From assembly GCA_008828725.1 (NCBI GenBank), contig MEHQ01000798.1, positions 49,783 to 113,782 of the forward strand: a stretch of DNA of 64,000 nucleotides, in the 5' to 3' direction. The notes beneath the pieces are model-generated. The model was given only the letters and a program-made list of their open reading frames with translations, had not been told where the DNA came from and did no database searches. This stretch comes from Saccharina japonica (taxonomy: Eukaryota; Sar; Phaeophyceae; Laminariales; Laminariaceae). Made by a program: the position numbers and the translations under genes. Positions 51,157 to 63,059 of the stretch are shown here, in pieces (the first letter of the stretch is position 1; every line of letters starts with the position of its first letter).

Positions 51157-52616
51157 TTCCGCTTTGCTTCTTCTTGTGCTGTGTCAAACCCTCACAGGAG
51201 ACAGATGGCACCAATAAGGGTACCCTGCACGACAGAAAGCAAGCACGAACGTTTCGATCAACAGCAGTGTCATATCTCTACGGTAGGCGGTGGAGCTGGA
51301 GCTAATGTGCGTGAAATACGATGGCCTCTGAAACTTAACCTTCCACAGATTGCCGTATGATACATATGATGCGATACATACCATGTACCACTACGTCGTA
51401 CAAAGTCTCGCGTAACCTCTTTCTAGAGTACAGGTATACGAACAGAACAAACCCCTACCGGTATTAAACGAACCTCTTGTCGACTTCATCGAGTACCCCC
51501 CCCCCCTCCCCTCCATGGGGCCGCGCTCGTTTTAGTAGCAGCCAGAACTGTATTGGGGTCCGTGTTTTGGGGGTGACTGGTCATCCTAGACCTCTAGACC
51601 TTGTTGAAGGGTGATTCGTCAGCCTAGACTGCGTTGGGGGGTGCCCTGCCGGCCCGTCGGTATACATTGCGTTTAGCGAATAGAATTCCCGTATTAGCTA
51701 CCTTGTACGTAGATACGAAACGAAGACTTGGTACCAGGGGCCAAAGCCTAACCCAATGATGTGTATGATAGGTTATCATACTATGGGCCCAACGAGCTTT
51801 CCTGTCTGAAGTCGAAATGCCGCAGAGTTCAAGGATGACAAGAGTACAGCTTACGGCAGCTCAGAGGGACAAGATTATAGCTTCGGCCACACGAAGCAGC
51901 ATAATAAGGAGGCATGCTGCTGGGGTAGGGGATAGGGGACCTGTTCGAAGTGTAACGTGAGGACATGTCATGCATGCCATGTAACCTAGCCTATGATACA
52001 TGACCCCCATGATAAAATCATGTGCCAGTACCAGCATTACCCCATATTCCAGCACCCTATGATATGATATACTATTGAGTACTCTTATTGTTCCTCCTAC
52101 AGGTATTCTTACCGCATATTATCGTAGATCAGTCAATATTAGAACAATAGACAGTTCGTCTATCGTACATTTTAACAGACTGAAGATATTGCAACCCTTG
52201 AGTAAATATGAGGTCCCGGCATAACAGCCAGTGGACCCTGGATTGTGCTTTTTACTAGAGATAAACCTGATCCCTGAGCTAACAGTCAGCGCTTATGGGG
52301 TGTAGTACAGTATCTCTAATGTATGTACTTACGACATGCGTGCAGAATGATCATATGATACTGGGCCTCGTCTACAGAGTAAAATCTGTACCGCAATATA
52401 AGGAACGATTTGACATAATTTTAATACACAAAAGGCACTTACATTTCGAGACAGAGTGGAACTGCTGTAAACACCTACCAGGTACTAAAGTTCCTGTATC
52501 GATAAATGTTCCACCTGCCGTATCCGTTCAGCCCAGAACTGCTGTTGATAACATTATTGCTGCCGTAGAAGAGGCTGGTATATACGTATATACCGAAGCA
52601 TGGGTGCCGTAAATGG

Positions 52617-52749
52617 ATTCGGATGAAACTCTTGGCATTCCTTTATTTATTTTTTCGTTTATGTCGGATGGAACGATTCCAATTCCTTCCCTGCCCTACC
52701 CGAAGCATGGGTGCCGGCGAATGCCGGTACCCATGCGGAGCCCTTGTAC
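52617..52749. repeat. Hairpin-bearing dispersed repeat, copy 2
   Basis: Same order and orientation as 40444-40579. The hairpin (52705-52736) has one changed pair (G-T in place of G-C near the loop side). A half-hairpin, GAAGCATGGGTGCCG, lies just upstream at 52595-52609, so part of the unit may be duplicated. Confidence 0.85.
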
Positions 52750-53049
52750 GCATATACTATCGATCCACTTGCAGACAAAACGAACAGCTGATGCCCCACT
52801 CCGGGCGTAGACAAAACCAACCACCTCGAGCACCACCTTACTCGAAGATACCAGAACCCGAACCTGCAAGACGGAAGTTGTTGTACCGTCACGGGCGCAG
52901 CAAGACACAGCACTATGTACCAACTCTTGTCTTGGACCATGAAACGGCTCACAAAATACGTACGTAAGAAGACTGAACTCGTCATCGTCTTCGGTAGGTA
53001 GGTAGTTACTGCTGTATATACACCTGGGTCGCAGAGGGCCAAGGGACCT

Positions 53050-53860
53050 ATCATATACCGGACAGATCATCGAGATCCCAACTGCATGACGATCTAGATA
53101 TTTCAACGCAGATACTACAGTTACTGCTGTGGTGGATTCCTGGCCTGTACCGATCTACGCTCATCATGTTGCAGGGTGGGGGCATCATCTGGCACATGTT
53201 TTCCGGGTTGGATCTATCTGTACCACGAGAGAGTTCAGACCCTGCACGAGATCTCATGTAGCGGAAGATCAGGATCTGGATGATTTACAGTAGTAGACAG
53301 CGAACTGCACAAGAACTCGTTCTAGCGTCAGATTAGGATCTAGATGAGATCTGTTCGATGTGCGCAGCCTACTACTATTGATAGGTGACATCATACATGC
53401 AACGAACTGCGCCCATTACCGCCCTTGTTTTTGGGGACAACCTGCTTGGGACTACTATCATACTACTGCTGTACCAGGCACTGGGGGACTTGGAGCACAA
53501 GCCAAGTTTTCACACCTCTGACGGACAAATCATCTACAGATAGATCATCTACAAATCATCTAGATCATCTACTTCCTCACCTGCTGTTATGAGAGGTTGT
53601 GCAGGATCTGGATAGTACACATCCAACCCAGAAATCAATTCCTATAGGTAATGCACTTTCGTGTATGGCTCCCACCCGGCAACATGACGAGCTAGATCAT
53701 ACAGATCATACACGTACAAGATAATGGATTACGGACAGATCATCTAGATCATCATCTACCGTAGATCATCTACATCCTCATCTGCTGTTATGACAGGTTG
53801 TGCAGGATCTGGATAGTACAGATCCAACCCACCAGAAAACAATTCCTATACGAGGTAATG
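53050..53860. repeat. GATC-rich satellite units with a conserved spacer
   Basis: Tracts of AGATCATCTAGATCATC alternate with a spacer that reads TGTGCAGGATCTGGATAGTA, CATCCAACCCA, CAATTCCTATA, GGTAATGCAC and GGCTCCCACCCGGCAACATG. Two spacer copies lie at about 53605-53695 and 53795-53862, the second interrupted by the foldback element. Similar spacers occur near 58515-58625 and, inverted, near 63590-63690. Confidence 0.75.
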
Positions 53861-53868
53861 CACATTAA

Positions 53869-55622
53869 GGGGCCCCTTCGGTCATGATGAAACACGAGTC
53901 TTCCATCGTTGAAAAATATATATTTTTCGTTTTTTTTACAGCAGCAATACCATTTCTGGTATAATGACACCATATCAGTACTCCTTACGGAAAACGGCAT
54001 AGCTCCAGTTCTAATGCTCAGGTTTTCACCCATGGAGTATTTGCAAAGAGCCTAGACCATGGTCAACATTTGTGTATCGGAAGGCATATCGATCAGACGC
54101 CTTGGTCGTCACGAAAAGTACCTCTAAAGAGGCACTTTTCCTTATATATTGCTGCTGTAAAAAAAACGAAAAAAATATATTTTTCAACGATGGAAGACTC
54201 GTGTTTCATCATGACCGAAGGGGCCCCTTATTTCTGGTATAATAACACCATATCAGTACTCCTTACGGAAAACGGCATAGCTCCAGTTCTAATGCTCAGG
54301 TTTTCGCCCATAGAGTATTTGCAAAGAGCCTAGACCATGGTCAACATTTGTGTATCGGGAGGCATATCGATCAGACGCCTTGGTCGTCACGAAAAGTGTC
54401 TCTAAAGAGGCACTAATCCTTGAGTATTTGCAAAGAGCCTAGACCATGGTCAACATTTGTGTATCGGGAGGCATATCGATCAGACGCCTTGGTCGTCACG
54501 AAAAGTGTCTCTAAAGAGGCACTAATCCTTAAGGAAAACGGCATAGCTCCAGTTCTAACGCTCAGGTTTTCGCCCATAGAGTATTTGCAAAGAGCCTAGA
54601 CCATGGTCAACATTTGTGTATCGGGAGGCATATCGATCAGACGCCTTGGTCGTCACGAAAAGTGTCTCTAAAGAGGCACTAATCCACCATGGTCAACATT
54701 TGTGTATCGGGAGGCATATCGATCAGACGCCTTGGTCGTCACGAAAAGTGTCTCTAGTATTTGCAAAGAGCCTAGACCATGGTCAACATTTGTGTATCGG
54801 GAGGCATATCGATCAGACGCCTTGGTCGTCACGAAAAGTGTCTATACAGAGGCACTAATCCTTAACTGATATCGATCAGACGCCTTGGTCGTCACGAAAA
54901 GTGTCTCTACAGAGGCACTAATCCTTAACTGAGTTAAGGATTAGTGCCTCGAGTTAAGGATTAGTGCCTCTGTAGAGACACTTTTCGTGACGACCAAGGC
55001 GTCTGATCGATATGCCTCCCGATACACAAATGGAGTTAAGGATTAGTGCCTCTGTAGAGACACTTTTCGTGACGACCAAGGCGTCTGATCGATATGCCTC
55101 CCTAGGCCCTAGCCTTTCAGGTTTCAGGCACGTCTCAGGCATTGTTTCAGGCAAATGCCTGAAATAGATAGGCACGTTTCAGGCACGTTCAGGCACGTCA
55201 GGCACATGCCTATCTTTTTGCCTATCTCAATTTTTTTCGCCTGCGGCGTGCCTATCTACGCATGCCTGAAAGCGCCTACGGCGTGCCTGAAAGGCTAGGG
55301 CCTATGCCTCCCGATACACAAATGTTGACCATGGTTAGAGTTAAGGATTAGTGCCTCTGTAGAGACACTTTTCGTGACGACCAAGGCGTCTGATCGATAT
55401 GCCTCCCGATACACAAATGTTGACCATGGTCTAGGCTCTTTGCAAATACTCTATGGGCGAAAACCTGAGCATTACGTAGAACTGGAGCTATGCCGTTTTC
55501 CGTAAGGAGTACTGATATAGTGTTATTATACCAGAAATAGTATTGCTGCTGTAAAAAAAAACGAAAAAAATATATTTTTCAACGATGGAAGACTCGTGTT
55601 TCATCATGACCGAAGGGGCCCC
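53869..55622. mobile_element. 1.75-kb foldback element with TTAA flanks (piggyBac-like ends)
   Basis: Both ends are GGGGCCCCTTCGGTCATGAT in inverted orientation, with TTAA immediately outside (53865-53868, 55623-55626). The long inverted arms extend about 250 bp (53869-54120 and 55370-55622). Inside are at least seven direct and several inverted copies of a unit containing CATTTGTGTATCGGGAGGCA, ATCGATCAGACGCCTTGGTC and GAGGCACTAATCCTTAA. An end copy at 54148-54231 suggests that the original unit was 363 bp and later expanded. No transposase is present. TTAA targets are typical of piggyBac-type elements, but this assignment is by inference. Confidence 0.75.
55103..55304. mobile_element. 202-bp hAT-like MITE nested in the foldback element
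   Basis: Ends TAGGCCCTAGCCTTTCAGG and its complement, with a perfect 8-bp duplication TGCCTCCC on each side (55095-55102 and 55305-55312). The inside is built from repeated TCAGGCA/TGCCTGA and GGCACGT words. An 8-bp target duplication with TAGG ends fits the hAT superfamily. It interrupts the sequence ATGCCTCCCGATACACAAAT of the host element, so it is the younger insertion. Confidence 0.85.
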
Positions 55623-56399
55623 TTAATATATGGCTCCCGCCTGGCAACATGATGAGCTAGATCATACAGATCATACCGGTACAAGATAGTGGATTTGCCT
55701 TGAAAGATCTGAGATCATGAAATAATGGGAGTCGATGATCTGTCCGAGTTGTGAAAGTGTTGGAGTCTTAGAACGTGTTGATACTCTTGCACGAAACGTC
55801 ACCAAAACTGCTGCCTCTCTCTTTGCGTAAACACCATCGCTTGCCAACGATCTCAAGGCAACACACAGGCGAGTTTTATTTTTCGTGAGCACACCACGGC
55901 GAGTCAGTACATTCTACTTTCTACCCCCCGAGGTGTCGCGAAAGCTTCAGCTTTGGTACGCATCGTCTCATACAGTAGCCTATTAATAGGGTATGTATGT
56001 CTCGCACAGCAGGGTAGTGTCACATGATACGAATGTTGCAGTCAGTGTTCCGCACCTGGTCTTTTGCCGAGTTCCACCTTGTGACCCAGCGCAACAAACT
56101 ACTCCAGAGTACGTAGTTTGAAGCAGCACTACAGCTGTACTATTAATAGTAGACCTTAGAACCGTGGTGAAGGCGGTGCTTGCTGGGCCCTACCGAAAAG
56201 CCAAAAAGTAGATGCCGTCCACCCCGTTGCGTGTTGTTGTTGTTTTGTTCTTCGCTTGGGAGGAGCGGGGTTTCGTAACGAAACGCGTCGCATGTAGGTT
56301 CGGGATTAGGGATCCTCGAAGATCGGCGAGATGTGGTTTTGCGCGCCTGCGCACGCACGAGACGTATTTTGGGGTATGCTCGTAGCTTTTATTGGGTTT

Positions 56400-56495
56400 A
56401 CGTACAATGTTGGGGTTGGGTTAAGATTAGAGTTGGGTTAGGGTTGGGTTAGGATTGGGTAAGGGTTGGGGTTGGGGTTGGGTGAGGTCGGGGCT
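56400..56495. repeat. Degenerate telomere-like tract
   Basis: About a dozen imperfect GGGTTA/GGGTTG units (GTTGGGTTAGGGTTGGGTTA). A C-rich-strand equivalent lies at about 2585-2635 (AACCCTGACCCTAACCCTAC) and a shorter one near 8140. Confidence 0.7.
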
Positions 56496-58354
56496 TCTAC
56501 AACAACATCCAAAGAAACCCCAAAAATCTTTCTCCGAGATGTTCGTACGAATAACCTTGGAATAACCTTGGAATAACCGGTAAAATATTTTTCGTATTGT
56601 ATCTCTCTGGTACGTTTACTTGGGACCGTCCGCCTTTCTCGCCCACTTTACCTCCCGAACATGTCCCCGTGCTGCATGCAGTTATCGTAGTTGTTGGCTT
56701 GACGGACGCCCTTTGCTTGATGTTTGCAGTATTCTTCGTATCCTCAACCCACGACTACTTTACTGCACCTCGTTGCGGTACTTATGGAGTACTTTGTTGT
56801 CGAAAAGAACGCATTTTTATTCCTCAGGATCGGTGAGGACCATGCCCGTATCAAGTGGCACAATGAGCGAGAGTGAGAGGCCGCTGGGACTCATAAAATG
56901 ATGCACCATTGATGATGTGGGATTCGCAGCATTCACTTGGTCACCGCACACCTACTTATGGGAGATAACCTGTGGTCATCCGCTACTGCAGCAAAATTTT
57001 CACCATGATGTATGAATATCTGTACTTTAAGGTACATAGAGACCGGCATCCGTCCACTCGTGCTTGGTTGTTGGTCGAACACCATCAATAGGCACAGCGC
57101 ACTGCCCACTCGTCATGCACGGTGACACGGCACAGGACGGCGTATTAACATGTGGCGGGTCATCCATGACACAAGACACGAATCCTCCCGCGCAGCGCGA
57201 ATCAAAACAGGCAAACATGTTGTATGTGCTTGATACGTACCAGGTATATAGGACCCGTCCGCGCTTTTGGGCGCGTCAATCAATGCATCTGTACTCTTTC
57301 GGCCTTACGATTATAATATAGAATCGCCTGGGCTAACCCCAGCCTCGATCTAAATCCCTGTTATTTTAACCCCCTTGGCAGCGGTGCCTGGAATGAGCGC
57401 GGTAGCTCGCGACGCTTAGCCCACAACGCGCATGCATACAATTTGTGTTTGTACCATTTTGACGTTACGAGTATAATATGCTAGTTTTAGTGTTTAGCGG
57501 GGCAGCCACTCAAGGGATAAAACCGCGGTCCCCCAGCATCTTCACATTTGATAATCCAATGATGAGAGGGCTGACTGAAATCCCGACCCCCCCTGGGAAA
57601 TTTCTGGGAATGGAGGTGCCATGCGAGGAATTAGTGCTGACTACGTACTGCTGTGTAACTAAAGCAGTATGAGTAGTATCTATACAGTGCAACGGCATGA
57701 CATGAGATTTACCTCCTGAAAGTGGTCAATAATAAGCAGACTTGTGCATAGGGCTCGTTTGGTTTCTCGTTTTTCTTTCAGAGTGCTTATGAGTGATCAA
57801 CGTCGAAGCTAACCATGTCACACATTGTGGGATGGCAAAAATAGGCCAGACATACAGACAGACAGGTTTGGGGTTTCCGATAAAGATAACCCTAGGAAAA
57901 CCTAGGGGATGTGTAGTGGTATTACTTCGTATATATCGATAGGCGATATTGGCTGCTGTATCGTACGTCGGCGCACAGAGTGGGGCCATCCATTTCTTTT
58001 TTTCAAAAGAATGCCGCAAGGACAAACTCCCATATACCACGACTGTATTCGAGTAAGGTACGATATCCTTGTCAGTGCCTACTGTACGTACTACTACTGC
58101 TGTACTGCTGTTTAGGTGTGGACTCAGAAAACAAAACAAAAAATGCACTCCACGGCTGTTTTATCTGAATTGGAAAACATGCGACACCCGTTGCCTACAA
58201 GGTAAATATCTAGATCTACTTTTCCACGGACACGTTACAAATACATCCAAGCACACCCGCACCAAGCCGACAGAACATGAAACAAAAAGAGTGGCCCGAC
58301 ACCCCTGACAAAATGAGCACATATATAGCACTATTTGAGAACCGACCTTTCACC

Positions 58355-58740
58355 CCCCCGGACAGATCATCTACAGATAGATAATCTACAGATGGATCAT
58401 GATCTAGATCCTCTACAGATGGATCACGATCAAGATCATCTACAGATAGATCATGATCTAGATCATCTACAGATAGATCATGATCTAGATCATCTAGTTC
58501 CTCGGCTGCCGTCGCGAGAGGTTGTACAGGATCTGCATAGTACATATCCAACCCAGGAAACATGTGCTTCGTAGATCATGCAGACTATAAGGCTCTCACC
58601 CGGCAACATGAGCTAGACCACACAGATCATACAGATCATACAGATCAGGGATCTATCTACTCTGAAGGATCTAGACGATCAAGTATGAATGATCTATCTG
58701 ATCTATCTGATCTATCTGATCTATCCGTAGATCATCTGTC
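58355..58740. repeat. GATC-rich satellite
   Basis: GATCATCTACAGATAGATCA units at 58365-58500, then a spacer related to that at 53605, then CTATCTGATCTATCTGATC units at 58690-58730. Short open frames (DHDLDHLQID) come from the period. Confidence 0.8.
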
Positions 58741-60186
58741 CGAGGCGTGCAACCGTTTGGGGCGGGGATGGGATCCCGTTTCTCTCCGGCTGAAATAACT
58801 CCATGGGGCCATGGAAACCCCAAGGCTCCCCTTCCTGCCCCCTCTGCGACTCCCACCACCGTGCACGCTAGACGCGCTTTAGTCCCTGGCCCTACCAGCA
58901 GAGGTGAACACACCCTATAAAAAACATAATGGATTATACCAAAGAAAATAACAATGTACCTGATATGACGTATCATATGTGAGCCTTTCGTGAAACTCGG
59001 CGAGACAGCCCCTGAAGCACAAACCGCCCACCCACCCTACCGAAGCGAGACGCCAAAAAAACGACATCCACAACAACCGCCATAAAAATTTTCCTATTAA
59101 TACCTTCGTTCGATAAACTCCGGCCCGCCCATTCAACGCAACAAATGACATCATACAAATTGAAGAGTGCCCCGTGCTTCTTATCCAACACAAAACACAC
59201 CATGATACTAACCGACGACTGCCAAAGCGGCGACCGCTTCGAGCGCAAAGTCCATTATAAAAGTCGCTATCACTGTACTCAGTATGTGTATCGAACTGGC
59301 CGACCAATATAAAAAACGAGGTCAATCACAACCCCGGAGCGTAGCTCTAACTCCTGTCGCCCTTTCCTCGGCCCTTCCCCCTACCTTGAGCGACGCAGTA
59401 CCGCCACAATATAGTATAAAAACCCAGGCCATCTTCGAACCGCGTATTTCTCCGCCGCTATGATAACAGCGCTAACAACCAGGCCCCAAATGATTAAAGT
59501 ACAGCTTCAAGGCAACCGGTGCCCGAATCAAGCCATGAAGCCACTCCCCCCTCGGGGCCTCTCCTAGGAATAACGCCTCCTTTCTTTTGTCCCTGCTTCA
59601 GTCCCCTCGCCACCTCCCATCGCCCCTGACCCCAAAACCGGTAACATGCGGTCTGTCGGTTTGTGGGTGTTTTGGTGGGAGGGTAAGCCACCACCCGACG
59701 AGGGAAAAAAAAAGCACCCCCGCTTGAACCCCGGACGTAGCCATGAACCAATTATCCCCTCTTATGAGTGCCCAAACAAAAGCCAATAGCTTAGTGGGCA
59801 CAACAGTAGTCAAGAATCACATCCACTTCCGGCCGGCCAGCGGACAACGTGGCAAAACAAACCGCCGAAACAAAACAACAACAGTGACCGAGTAACAAAA
59901 TCATCATCATCTCGCTCGCTCGCTTCCAGAGCGAACCGTCCCCCTCTCCCCCTTCTCCAACGCACCCATCAGGCCCTACGCTACGGCTAAGCTTACAAGG
60001 TAAGCCAATAAACGGTACATCAGCATACCGTAAGCCAGTATGCGGTACGTACAACATATCGGAAGCCAGAATACGGTACACCAATATGGACGGAAATGTA
60101 AGGACCGTTTAGATATTAGTATGAAGGACAAACGTTCCCTACATTTATGTCTAGAATGGTACCTAATACCTAATTCTGGCACAAGC

Positions 60187-63059
60187 TTAAACGATAAGGC
60201 TAGGCCTGCGCGTGATAAGATCAGCGTCGATCTTCAGCCTACCCTGCCCGTCGCTCAGCTCGAACCACCCCCCCACCTCTCCCCTCTCCTGGTCCCCCGC
60301 CGTCGAAATGCCTGCTAGGGGCAACTCCACGCGTCCCAACGCCAGATCGTCCCGCAGCTTTTGCTTTCCGAACACCCGGAGCGAGAGCTGCGCATCTACG
60401 AGGCTGCCTGTGGGGATCACAAAAGTAAGTGGCTCGTTCCACTTCGGATCGCAGGTGTTCTGAGGAACAAAGTGGCATTTATTTCAGGTGGGGGGCGGGG
60501 GCGGGGGCAAGGGGTGGGAATGTGAGGAGGGGAGGGGAAGCGGGGGACAGGTGTTCTGAAGGACAAAGTAGCATTATTAGTATTGTTGTTTTTTTTTTGG
60601 GGGGGGGGGCAAGGGGGTGGGGGTGGGAGGAGGGGGGGGGGAAGGGGGGGGGGGGGGGAAGGGGGGGGGGGGGGGAAGGGGGGGGGGGGGGGAAGGGGGG
60701 GGGGGGGGGAAGGGGGGGGGGGGGGGAAGGGGGGGGGGGGGGGAAGGGGGGGGGGGGGGGAAGGGGGGGGGGGGGGGAAGGGGGGGGGGGGGGGAAGGGG
60801 GGGGGGGGGGGAAGGGGGGGGGGGGGGGAAGGGGGGGGGGGGGGGAAGGGGGGGGGGGGGGGAAGGGGGGGGGGGGGGGAGGGGGGCGTAGCATGCGTCA
60901 AGGGCTTGACTTTTTCACTGCTGCAGTGTACAGAAACCTGAACAACTCTAATCTCAAGTGCTTCCAACAACTGGAGTTCAGTCCTAATGAGGCATGCCTA
61001 ATACTGCATCAAGGGGGTTAACTAACCTTCCTGAGCGTTGTCCTGCTTTCGCGCGCCCCCGCGGTTGTCAAAAGTTCGGCGACCACGTAGGAGTCCGTCT
61101 TCTTCAAGACAGCCACGTTGCGCAAGCCCTCCGCCTCGAGGATGGTCACGCGAAGCACCTGTGATGAGAAAAGCAAAAAAATGGGAGGGGGGGGAGGGAG
61201 AAGGTTCGTTAAACGTTTGGGAGGCAGCAGCGTGTGGTCACAAAACGTGGATCACATGTATACGTATACGCAGTATTGGTATAGAAAAAATAACAATTAA
61301 ATATATAACAGAAAAGAAGAAGACAAAACCTAAACGTGCGGAACGAAGAAGATAAAACATAAACGTGCTAAAAGACGAAAACAAAAAACAGTGCACGAAG
61401 TGCGTAGGGATGAACTACCAATCGCGAAGGCGGCGACGCGTGTAGCAAAACCAAAAACCTTGTTGCTCGTCGCCAGGCCAACTCTCGAACACAGAAACAG
61501 CAGTAGGAGCTACGACAAGACAACAGCCACAGCGACAGCCACAGAATCACCCGTACTCAATACTGCTGTAGTGATGGGTGTCGAACGGGAATGGAGTTCG
61601 ATACGATTTCGATACGAGGAAAAATATAATCGATACGGTTTCGATATTTGATGCATCGAAGCAATTCAATTCGATCACTGTATATCAGCACAAACGATGG
61701 AGGACAAAAACGCGTTCGACATCTCGATTCGATATTTTCGATCGAAACTTGAAAAAATCGAAACTTTCGATACGATATCCAACACTATTGTATTCTGATG
61801 TATTCTGTCTCCCTACCGTAGATCATTTAATGTGAGTATTGGATTGGATGAGGCCTCCTGCGCCGGCAGGGGGTCCTCGCCCGGTGTGTCCCCCCCGCGC
61901 TGAGTGGACGCTTGGCTGGCGTATACTCAGCGCGTGGTTAGTACCTGTAAATGATCTGGGTACAAAAATAAAAATAAAAATAAAATAAAACCATGACTTC
62001 TACTGCTGGGTGGGTGGGATGGTCTCAAGAATTTCGTGACCAACTCTGCTCACGAGGTTTCGGGAGCGAAGAAGAGAATTGACCTCTCTGGGATACCAAT
62101 TCTGAGACATTCTGATCGAATCCGTGGTTCCATTATTTTGGACCCTCTGATGCAATCGCCATTTTACTAATGTATTTTGTCTCCCTACCGTAGATCATTC
62201 AATGTAAGTATTGGATTGGATGAGGCCTCCAGCGCCGGCCCGTGGTCCCGCCCATACTTCATTGTTACGTTGTCTTGTCTCTGTAGGTGACCACTGGTCA
62301 GGTGCAGAGTTGTCTCACCCAAACTTTCTTAACATCGGATCAAGTATTTTCAGCAAGAGGTGCGGAATCGTTCTTGAACTCAAGCGACAGTGACAGCTGG
62401 TGTCGTCGTAATGGTAGCTCTCGTGGCGTTCTCCGTTACTATACCGCGCACTGCCCCACTAGACGTCGCCGTGATGTAGTACATGGCCGCCGACTTTGTC
62501 TTCCAGCTCCCAATTTTCATTATCTACGTACGTAGCATCTACAAGCCGGGGCAAGCTCTCGATGTCACCATCACCACCACCACCACCACCACTATGCCTT
62601 GACCGCCACGCCACACAACGTTCCAACACCCAACCCACAACCCCTCCATACCACACCACAAGCAGCTCTACAGCAGGCAGCAGTACCCGTACACATCTCA
62701 CCGTCTGAGGCCCTGCGCTGTCCACCCCCACCCCCGACATCGCCACCGGCGCCCCATCCCCCTCCCCGCTTCCCTTAGGCCGGGCCCCAAAAGGCGACGC
62801 CTTTCTCAGACCCTTCTTAAACTTGGCCACCCCTTTCTTCACACCCCCGCTCCCCGCCCCCCCACCGCCTCCTGGCCCGAGAGCGATTCCGAGGCCGCCG
62901 CTCCCGGCAAACGAAAGCCCGCGCTTCGCCCACGTCCCACCCCCGCCCCTCCCCTTGTCACCGCCTCCGCTAGGCACAGAGGGTTTTCCATCTCCCCCGC
63001 CGCTCGACTTATTAGAGGCGGGTTTCGGGGCTGTGGACTGTGAGCGACCGTCGGAAGCC
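60187..63059 (-). CDS. C2-domain protein, 3' part (5' end not found)
   Basis: Three exons in transcript order: 62702-63059, 61027-61158, 60187-60459 (stop TAA), joined in phase 0. The first is a Gly/Ser/Lys-rich linker of 119 codons, probably disordered, ending in ...SAGPQT. The other two form one complete C2 domain: VLRVTILEAEGLRNVAVLKK, TDSYVVAELLTTAG, RKNTCDPKWNEPLTF (the typical N-x-x-x-P-x-W-N-E-x-F-like strand), QLSLRVFGKQKLRDDLALG and WFELSDGQGRLKIDADLI. C2 domains bind phospholipids or proteins, often with calcium. Here three of the five usual Asp ligands are replaced (loop 1 first Asp; Gly and Gln in loop 3), so calcium-independent binding is likely. The linker exon starts after one base of a split codon, so at least one more exon lies upstream, probably beyond the right edge. 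The protein's overall identity cannot be named. Confidence 0.85.
60606..60886. repeat. G-rich minisatellite in the C2-protein intron
   Basis: About 14 copies of a unit of roughly 17-19 bases, AA followed by a long G-run. It lies in the intron between the two C2 exons, so the transcript carries it as C-runs. Open frames (GGGGGKGGGGG, PPPPFPPPPP) are artefacts. The exact length in the assembly is doubtful. Confidence 0.95.

Larger units (their letters stand above)
51157..60186. other. 9-kb region without a recognised gene
   Basis: Contains the hairpin repeat (52617-52749), GATC-rich satellites (53050-53860, 58355-58740), the TTAA-flanked foldback with its nested MITE (53869-55622), a telomere-like tract (56400-56495) and frequent TAC...GTA words. 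Open frames are short and show no conserved motif. Small or poorly conserved genes cannot be excluded. Confidence 0.55.

Noticed and set aside
59494-60084. Short minus-strand frames downstream of the C2 gene stop
   Set aside because: They follow the TAA of the C2 gene, lack conserved motifs and are probably 3' flanking sequence.
60479-61021. Gly-rich and Pro-rich open frames (GGGKGGG, PPPFPPP)
   Set aside because: Translations of the G-run minisatellite inside the C2-gene intron.
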